Assembly (NCBI GenBank): GCA_024698065.1
Contig: JAILRR010000075.1
Location: 1 to 24,539 of the forward strand
Direction: 5' to 3'
DNA: 24,539 nucleotides
Origin: Bacilli bacterium
GTDB taxonomy: Bacteria; Bacillota_I; Bacilli_A; RFN20; CAG-826
A program made the translations under genes and the position numbers. Below the pieces are notes generated by a model that searched no databases, was not told where the DNA came from, and saw only the letters and a program-made list of their open reading frames with translations. Positions 12,989 to 18,499 of this stretch are shown here, piece by piece. Positions within the stretch are counted from its first letter, which is position 1; every line of letters starts with the position of its first letter.

Positions 12989-14470
12989 TTACTCAAACTT
13001 TTCTTTGAGATATTTGATGTATGGTTCAGCGCTTAATGGCTTGCCTACGACTTTCATGATCCAGTCGTTAGGTTTGAGATAGTCGTAGCAGTAGTCCTTA
13101 TCTCTCATCCATTTAACGACCTTGTCGATGCGGTTTTCTCTGATCGCGCCTTCGAAGTCCATCTCGCTCTCGATCTTCTCCTTGATCATCGCGCCATAGA
13201 GGTTTCCTAAAGCGTATGAAGGGAAGTATCCCCATAAGGCTTCAGACCAATGGGTGTCTTGCATGCAGCCATCTTTGTCGCTAGTGACTTCAACACCAAG
13301 ATAATCATGGTATTTCTGTTTCCAGATAGCAGGGACATCTTCACATTCGATCTTGCCATTGATGAGGTCTTTCTCAATCTCATAACGGATGATGATGTGA
13401 AGGCAGTATGAGAGCTCATCAGCCTCGCATCTGATTAGCCATGGCTGAATCTGGTTCATAAGATGATAGAAGCTTTCTGCAGGGATTTTTCCGATTTCTG
13501 GGTCAAGAGACTCAGCAGCATCTTTCTGAAGGATTGGCATGAAGGCCTTGCTTCTTCCGATGATGTTCTCGAAGAAACGGCTATGGGTTTCGCAGATAGC
13601 GGAAGTGGCCATATTCTCAACATGGTTCTCAAACATCTCTTCGCTCCAGTTTTGGAATTCGAGAGCGTGCCCGCCTTCATGGAGACAAGTGAAGACATTG
13701 CTTCTCCAGTCCTCAAGAAGGAACTTGGTGGTGACGCGGGCGTCATTCTTCGCGAAGGCATCACTGAATGGATGGGCGGATTCCATGAGAGCGCCTTTAT
13801 CCATATCGTAATGGATGGCTTTAAGCATCCTTAAGGACAGCTCTTTCTGTTTGATCTTGTCGTAGCTCTTTAATGCAGGAATTGCAAAGGATTTTTGTTT
13901 TTCCTTGGCCTTTTTAAGAAGAGGAATGAGAGTGTCCTTCAACGGATTGAAGATGGAATAGATGAAGGCCTCGTTGTTTCCTGGTTCATAGGAATCAAGG
14001 CAGGTGTCATAAGGGGTTTGCCCTTCCTTCATCATCTTTCTAGCGACCTTTCTAGAAGATTCGACTTGTTTCTTCCAGTAGGGGAGCCAGCCTTTGAAAT
14101 CGTTCTTTGGGCGGCAGATTCTCCATTGCTCATTGCAATCGGAAATTGTGTTCCTGTATTCGAGATATTCCTCCATGGTGAACTTCTCCATGAACTCGAT
14201 GTCTTTGTAGAGGTTCTCAAAGAGCCTCTTCTCCATGACGCTTGCATCATTGTCTTCTTTTCCTTCTTTGACGGCGGCGATGAAGTCTTTCTCCTGTGAG
14301 ATCTTCGCGGATTCGGCAAGCCAATGGTTAAGAAGTTCGGATTCGTCTTTAATTGAGTCCTTTCCTGCGACGCAGGCAAGGTCGTAATAGATGATTGATG
14401 CGGTATGCCTAAGTCTCCTCATCCTCTCAAGATAAGGAAGGATTTTCATGTACGCTTCAGAGTGTTTCAT
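12989..14470 (-). CDS. M32-family metallocarboxypeptidase
   Basis: This is a cytoplasmic zinc (or cobalt) carboxypeptidase that removes C-terminal residues from peptides. It has 493 aa from ATG 14470. All diagnostic M32 motifs are seen in order: ESAHPF then DARVTTKF (the HPF and DxRxT motifs), the zinc motif H264-E-G-G-H268 (CLHEGGHALEFQ), CETHSRFFEN (ligand Glu region), IIRYEIEKDLI, and GCMQDTHWSEALWGYFPSYA (the GxxQDxHW and GYFP motifs). The N-terminal region also matches the family (HTASIIYYDLA). AGGAG 7 bases before ATG 14470 decides this start over an in-frame ATG at 14494. No signal peptide. It is a single-gene unit with its own promoter. With the M3 enzyme it could finish digestion of imported peptides (inference). 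Confidence 0.94.
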   Translation of the reverse strand: MKHSEAYMKILPYLERMRRLRHTASIIYYDLACVAGKDSIKDESELLNHWLAESAKISQEKDFIAAVKEGKEDNDASVMEKRLFENLYKDIEFMEKFTMEEYLEYRNTISDCNEQWRICRPKNDFKGWLPYWKKQVESSRKVARKMMKEGQTPYDTCLDSYEPGNNEAFIYSIFNPLKDTLIPLLKKAKEKQKSFAIPALKSYDKIKQKELSLRMLKAIHYDMDKGALMESAHPFSDAFAKNDARVTTKFLLEDWRSNVFTCLHEGGHALEFQNWSEEMFENHVENMATSAICETHSRFFENIIGRSKAFMPILQKDAAESLDPEIGKIPAESFYHLMNQIQPWLIRCEADELSYCLHIIIRYEIEKDLINGKIECEDVPAIWKQKYHDYLGVEVTSDKDGCMQDTHWSEALWGYFPSYALGNLYGAMIKEKIESEMDFEGAIRENRIDKVVKWMRDKDYCYDYLKPNDWIMKVVGKPLSAEPYIKYLKEKFE

Positions 14471-14477
14471 AAGTGGT

Positions 14478-14482
14478 CTCCT
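14478..14482 (-). promoter_or_regulatory. Ribosome binding site fixing the M32 peptidase start
   Basis: On the - strand this reads AGGAG, 7 bases before ATG 14470. The alternative upstream ATG at 14494 has no such site. Confidence 0.85.
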
Positions 14483-14494
14483 ATCTAGCCACAT

Positions 14495-14522
14495 ATCATA
14501 TCATCGAGGCCTCTCTTCCCAA
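14495..14522 (-). promoter_or_regulatory. Promoter candidate of the M32 peptidase gene
   Basis: On the - strand, TTGGGA (14522-14517), 16 bp, TATGAT (14500-14495). The start would be near 14488, giving an 18-base leader containing the AGGAG. Confidence 0.5.
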
Positions 14523-14533
14523 AGGAAAGTAAT

Positions 14534-14560
14534 AAAAAAACGGCTAGGGGTTCCTAACCG
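14534..14560 (-). terminator. Terminator of the AMP-ligase gene
   Basis: On the - strand, CGGTTAGG, loop AACC, CCTAGCCG (14560-14541) is followed by seven T (14540-14534). It starts a few bases after the ligase stop and isolates it from the downstream peptidase gene. Confidence 0.88.
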
Positions 14561-14564
14561 TGTT

Positions 14565-16175
14565 TCAATGCGTTTTCGCTCCTTCGATGGAAGAGATGTC
14601 GACTTTTCCAAGCGGGGTTCTTGGAAGCTTCTTCATGAAGACTATCTTGTCTGGGAAGTAGGCTGGAGGAAGCGATTTCTTGATGGCTTCCTTGATGGCC
14701 TTTTCGGCTTCTTCTTCTGACCAAGGGTGGTCGCCTCTTCTTATGACGGCTAAGAGTCTGAAGACATTGCCTTTGCGGTTATTCGGTACGCCATAGCAAT
14801 ATGACTCATAGATACCTGGAAGCGAATTGACGACTTCCTCAACATCGCTAGGGCAAAGGGTTTCGGCATTGATCTTGACGATTCTCCTTAGCCTCTGCTT
14901 GAAGTGGAGGTATCCATCTTCGTCGATGCAACCATAGTCCATCGTGTGAAGCCAAGTATTTCCCTCTTTGTCTTTGGTGAGAGTTTTCTCGTTAAGCTTA
15001 TCGTCATCGAAATAGCCGCTCATGATGGAAGGACCACCAATAAGGATCTCGCCATATTTATTTGGAGGGCATTCCTCACCGGTATCTGGGTCGATGATTT
15101 TGTTTAAGACCTCAGGAAGAGGTTTTCCGACTGTGCCATATTTGTTACGTCCCCCAAGGGTATTGACGTTACAAGCGGTGCTCGTTTCGGTAAGGCCATA
15201 GCCAACGAAGAGCCTAGCTTTGGAACCGTATTTCTCCATAGCCGCGTTCCATCTTTCGATTAAGCTCATTGGGCAATAGTCTCCGCCAAGATAGGCGACG
15301 ATCTGCTTCTTAAGATGTGGGCCATAGAATTTGTCACGGCTAAGCAAAGCGTTATATAAAGCAGGGACGCCAATGATGACGGTGGCGTTGCCTCTCTTCA
15401 TCTGATTGATGGCTTCTTTCGTGTTGAACTTAAGGATGAGGCACGCGCTTGCACCTGCGCTAAAAGGAACGTGGATGGCCATGCCTAAACCAAGGACATG
15501 GAACATCGGGACAGCAGTCATGATTCCGATGTCGCTCACCTTGCCTCCGATAAGCTGATAGGAGTTCGCGCCGACGTGGTTCATTGACTCATTTGAGATG
15601 CGAACGACTTTCGGTTCTCCGTTGGTTCCGCCGGTGTTGAGATAAACGGCGTCTTCTCTTTCTTCTTTTGGAGAATATAAAGGAACTGTCGGAAGTCCCT
15701 TGATTTTCCAATACTTGATAACGCCTTCGGTATTGCGGCCGAGATAGTTAAGATATGAGGCTTTGAAGAAGCTGATTCCGATGTATGGATTGACGCCAAT
15801 TACTTTGACGTCATTTGGCATCGATTCCCAGTTTGTGTGAGCGGTATTAATGAGAGAGATGAGGTACTTTGAATTGACCCTCTTCATCATCTTTGCCACG
15901 GTTGGGGCGGGGGTGAGAGGATGGATGTTATAGGCTATCGCGCCGATTGCGCTTAGGCCATAGAAAATGAAAACGCTGTCTGGGGAATTTGGAAGAAGGA
16001 CAGTAACGACGTCACGAGGCTTGATGCCAAGCGCGGCGAGCCTTCCGGCCGCTTTCAAAATCTCTCTTCCGAATTGATGGTAATTGTATTTCTTTTTTTC
16101 GAAAACGATCGCCTTCGCAAAAGGCGTTTTCTTGATCGTTTCCGCTACTTGTTCGTAAATGCTTTTCGGTGCCAT
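14565..16175 (-). CDS. AMP-dependent synthetase/acyl-CoA ligase (ANL superfamily), substrate unknown
   Basis: It activates a carboxylic acid with ATP to an acyl-adenylate and usually transfers it to CoA. From ATG 16175 it has 536 aa. ANL core motifs: P-loop T181-GGTNGEPK189, aromatic motif Y326-GLTE330, D413 in HTMDYGCIDEDGYL, hinge region RLRRIVKINAETLCPSDVEE (429-446), and catalytic Lys K524 in PRTPLGKVDI. Two departures from the common consensus are an Asn in the P-loop (usually Thr) and a Met where the TGD motif has Gly. The layout suits a fatty- or organic-acid CoA ligase. Neighbours give no substrate clue. A TTG at 16184 is a weaker start. No clear ribosome binding site precedes the ATG. 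A TAATAT lies 11 bases upstream (16192-16187), suggesting a short or absent leader. Confidence 0.88.
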   Translation of the reverse strand: MAPKSIYEQVAETIKKTPFAKAIVFEKKKYNYHQFGREILKAAGRLAALGIKPRDVVTVLLPNSPDSVFIFYGLSAIGAIAYNIHPLTPAPTVAKMMKRVNSKYLISLINTAHTNWESMPNDVKVIGVNPYIGISFFKASYLNYLGRNTEGVIKYWKIKGLPTVPLYSPKEEREDAVYLNTGGTNGEPKVVRISNESMNHVGANSYQLIGGKVSDIGIMTAVPMFHVLGLGMAIHVPFSAGASACLILKFNTKEAINQMKRGNATVIIGVPALYNALLSRDKFYGPHLKKQIVAYLGGDYCPMSLIERWNAAMEKYGSKARLFVGYGLTETSTACNVNTLGGRNKYGTVGKPLPEVLNKIIDPDTGEECPPNKYGEILIGGPSIMSGYFDDDKLNEKTLTKDKEGNTWLHTMDYGCIDEDGYLHFKQRLRRIVKINAETLCPSDVEEVVNSLPGIYESYCYGVPNNRKGNVFRLLAVIRRGDHPWSEEEAEKAIKEAIKKSLPPAYFPDKIVFMKKLPRTPLGKVDISSIEGAKTH

Positions 16176-16343
16176 TAGTCCCAACCATATTACTCATTTT
16201 CGGCTTCCAGTGGTACCCCCTAAATGCGAAAAGCGCGCCCACGCGTTTCCTTATTACCTCTTGGAATTTGAGAATTTTTTACTGCTTTTGGCAAATCGTA
16301 AAATTCACTTTCAGTGAGGATGAATTTATTTGCTGGGTGTTGC

Positions 16344-16357
16344 TGAAACCGCTTACA
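16344..16357. promoter_or_regulatory. Perfect CcpA-type cre box between the AMP ligase and lipoprotein-opp genes
   Basis: TGAAACCGCTTACA matches all ten fixed positions of TGNAANCGNTTNCA. It lies about 135 bp upstream of the lipoprotein -10 box and about 170 bp upstream of the ligase start, so which side it controls is open. It is the second such site in the window, and both are in the two longest intergenic regions. Confidence 0.68.
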
Positions 16358-16469
16358 AGTTTGCTTTAAGGGCACAAAAGGTCCAAAAACGCGTAGAAGC
16401 AGGGGAAGCGCCTTTTTTAAAAAGGCCCAACAAGGTCTAGTCGCCCTTTTATTAGAAATAAAATAATTA

Positions 16470-16497
16470 TTGAAAATTGGCTTATGTGTTCTATATT
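16470..16497 (+). promoter_or_regulatory. Promoter of the lipoprotein-opp operon
   Basis: TTGAAA (16470-16475), 16 bp, TATATT (16492-16497), preceded by an AT-rich block that could act as an UP element. A start near 16504 leaves a 28-base leader carrying the AAGGAG. Confidence 0.7.
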
Positions 16498-16515
16498 AAC
16501 CTCACTCTTTCATGA

Positions 16516-16521
16516 AAGGAG
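16516..16521 (+). promoter_or_regulatory. Ribosome binding site fixing the lipoprotein start
   Basis: AAGGAG lies 10 bases before ATG 16532, which opens a clean lipoprotein signal. The in-frame ATG at 16484 lies upstream of the -10 box and can be excluded. Confidence 0.85.
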
Positions 16522-16531
16522 AGACCACAGA

Positions 16532-18433
16532 ATGAAAAAATTAGCAACTAAGCTTATGCTTCTGTCCACAGCTGCGCTCGTTATGTTAGGCTCCTGTGAA
16601 AAGCCAGTAGACCAAAGTTCAAACGATGCTGGAACTTCTGATACTAGCGAAGCAAAAAGCCCAACTAAGATCAAACACAAAGACATTCCTTACCTTCAGG
16701 AGGGCATCTTCTGCAACCTTGACGCCTATGTTGACATCGAGTATAGCGATGGTTCCCTTGATAAGACCTATGAAGTCAAAACCAATTCCAAGGATGTCAT
16801 CATCGAAGGACACAGAGTAAAGTCATCCGAAGTCGGTGTCTTCTATGTCACCGTCACTGCCGGTAGCCTTACCACCAAGCTCGACCTCACCGTCCTTAGC
16901 GACGATCAGACGAAGATCATGACCTTCCTTGAGCCACTCAAGAACGATCCTCGTAACTTCACCGTCGATTTATACGCTGAGAACGAAGGTGGCGAATTAG
17001 AGCGTTTCAGACAAGTCCTTCACAATTCCAAATACTCTGTCGTTTATGATCCAGATGATCCATTCGCTGTCACTGACGAAGGCGATTCAAATAGCTGGAT
17101 CCTTGCTAAACTCGCTGATGGCAATGGCTATTCCGGCCACATCGAGAAAGACGCGAGCAACAATCCAAAAGCCGTCTTTGAGCCAGGCATCCTCACCAGC
17201 TATGACTACTACTATGTCGTCATGGATATGGAACTCAACGCCGCTGATTCAACTTACATCAGCTTAGAAGGCGAAGACGTTCTCCTCATGGGCGCTTCCT
17301 TCGCTGAAAGCCTCATGTGGGCCGTTGGCATCCCAAGCGCCAAGACCAATTCTGGCACAGTCATCCCATTCTACGGAGCTGTCTATAAGGGCTATGACGA
17401 GATTGGCGTTCCAAATGGCAACCCAGATGTCATGAGATTCGACATCCTTGTTGGCGATGAGAACGATTACGGTGTCTACTGCACCATCGACCTCTCCAAC
17501 ATCGGCGTTTCCGAACTCCCATGGATGAATACCGCCGTCGCTGACGCTTCCTATGTCCCAGAAAAGATTGTCCCAACCGCAATCCCGGCTGCCTTCCAGG
17601 CCATGAATACCGCCGGAAGCTTCACCCTTACTTTGGAGACTTGGTCAGTCGATGCTAATGGCAGCAGCGTCACCGATAAGTTCGTTCCAGCTGCGGCTGA
17701 TATGGAAGGCGATGCCGCTTATAACTTCTTTGGCACATGTGATCTTGTCATCACCGAGAAATACACCCCAACCGGAATCTACACCGAATTCAAAGGCAAA
17801 AAGGTCATAGAAACCCCTGCCGGTCACTTACAGGCCGATGAGTATTCCCTCTTCGACATCTCTGCTGTTTGGAATGAAGGTGGAGCCTCTTATAAATCAA
17901 GACTCGACAAAGAAACCGGAACTCTTCCAGCCCGTGAGGCACTCACTGGTGTGACCGATGTCTTCCAGATGGATGAAATCAAAAACATGGCCGCCAACAA
18001 CGTCACCGCTGCCGGCGCCAACCAGACCAACTGGACAAGCAAGAAGACCAACGGCACCAAAGTCACCTTCGGCGGTGACATGGGTGACAACCAAGGCACT
18101 TCTCAGACCAACCTTCTCGCCGTTCAGCTCTTCGGACTTCTTGGCGGAACCGAATATGGTATCCTCAAGAGTTTCCCAGAATACTGGACTAAAGCTCAGG
18201 ATGGATGGGGCGATGGTGAGAAACACGCCTATACCAGAGCCGCTGATTACAGAGCCTTCACCGTTGATACCGCTACGAATGAAGTTGTGGTTGAGGCCTT
18301 GATGTACGCTCCATTCAACGACATCAGTAATAACTACTTCATGATGAAGTTCACCTTCTCTGATATTGGCACCACAACCTTCGACTTCTCGACGCTCGAG
18401 AATGCCAACGAACACCCAGGCATGCTTGCCTAA
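16532..18433 (+). CDS. Secreted lipoprotein of unknown function with Ig-like N-terminal region
   Basis: The 633-aa precursor has a lipoprotein signal (MKKLATKLMLLSTAALVML, then GSC with lipid Cys at 22). A Ser/Thr/Asp-rich linker (about 23-45) follows. Residues about 50-112 read like a bacterial Ig-like fold: alternating strands with DAYVDIEYSDGS, then EVGVFYVTVTAGSLTTKLDLTV. The remaining 500 residues are beta-rich, aromatic-rich and unrecognised, with acidic DPDDPF and GDENDYG segments that could bind cations. The part GGDMGDNQGTSQTNLLAVQLFGLLG and the final domain show no known motif. It is the first gene of the operon, 66 bp before oppA, with a hairpin in between, so it may work with the peptide importer as an accessory binding or tethering lipoprotein. 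That role is inference. Confidence 0.85.
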   Translation: MKKLATKLMLLSTAALVMLGSCEKPVDQSSNDAGTSDTSEAKSPTKIKHKDIPYLQEGIFCNLDAYVDIEYSDGSLDKTYEVKTNSKDVIIEGHRVKSSEVGVFYVTVTAGSLTTKLDLTVLSDDQTKIMTFLEPLKNDPRNFTVDLYAENEGGELERFRQVLHNSKYSVVYDPDDPFAVTDEGDSNSWILAKLADGNGYSGHIEKDASNNPKAVFEPGILTSYDYYYVVMDMELNAADSTYISLEGEDVLLMGASFAESLMWAVGIPSAKTNSGTVIPFYGAVYKGYDEIGVPNGNPDVMRFDILVGDENDYGVYCTIDLSNIGVSELPWMNTAVADASYVPEKIVPTAIPAAFQAMNTAGSFTLTLETWSVDANGSSVTDKFVPAAADMEGDAAYNFFGTCDLVITEKYTPTGIYTEFKGKKVIETPAGHLQADEYSLFDISAVWNEGGASYKSRLDKETGTLPAREALTGVTDVFQMDEIKNMAANNVTAAGANQTNWTSKKTNGTKVTFGGDMGDNQGTSQTNLLAVQLFGLLGGTEYGILKSFPEYWTKAQDGWGDGEKHAYTRAADYRAFTVDTATNEVVVEALMYAPFNDISNNYFMMKFTFSDIGTTTFDFSTLENANEHPGMLA

Positions 18434-18447
18434 AAACCACAATCAAG

Positions 18448-18476
18448 CAAAGGTGATTCTTAACGGGTCACCTTTG
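18448..18476 (+). other. Intercistronic hairpin between the lipoprotein and oppA
   Basis: CAAAGGTGA (18448-18456) and TCACCTTTG (18468-18476), 9 perfect pairs with an 11-nt loop and no T tract. It is probably an mRNA-stabilising or processing structure rather than a terminator. AAGGAG for oppA follows. Confidence 0.6.
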
Positions 18477-18499
18477 GCTACGAATAAAGGAGTAAAACA

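Larger units (their letters stand above)
16176..16531. other. Divergent intergenic region with cre box and promoter
   Basis: No gene is seen. Contents from left to right: the TAATAT candidate -10 of the AMP ligase (16187-16192, - strand), an inverted repeat TCACT-TTC-AGTGA (16305-16317), a perfect cre box (16344-16357), a short GCCTTTTT-T-AAAAAGGC palindrome (16410-16426) without a terminator tail, then an AT-rich block and the promoter of the lipoprotein-opp operon. Confidence 0.7.

Noticed and set aside
12989..14470. M3 rather than M32 assignment for the - strand peptidase
   Set aside because: HPF, DxRxT, GxxQDxHW and GYFP motifs are specific to M32.
14471..14494. 8-residue N-terminal extension of the M32 peptidase
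   Set aside because: AGGAG stands between the two ATG codons and serves the inner one at 14470.
16410..16426. GCCTTTTT-T-AAAAAGGC palindrome as a terminator
   Set aside because: No T tract follows on either strand and the only gene that could end there is absent. It may be chance AT-rich symmetry.
16484..16531. 16-residue N-terminal extension of the 633-residue lipoprotein
   Set aside because: The upstream ATG precedes the -10 box, and AAGGAG sits before ATG 16532.
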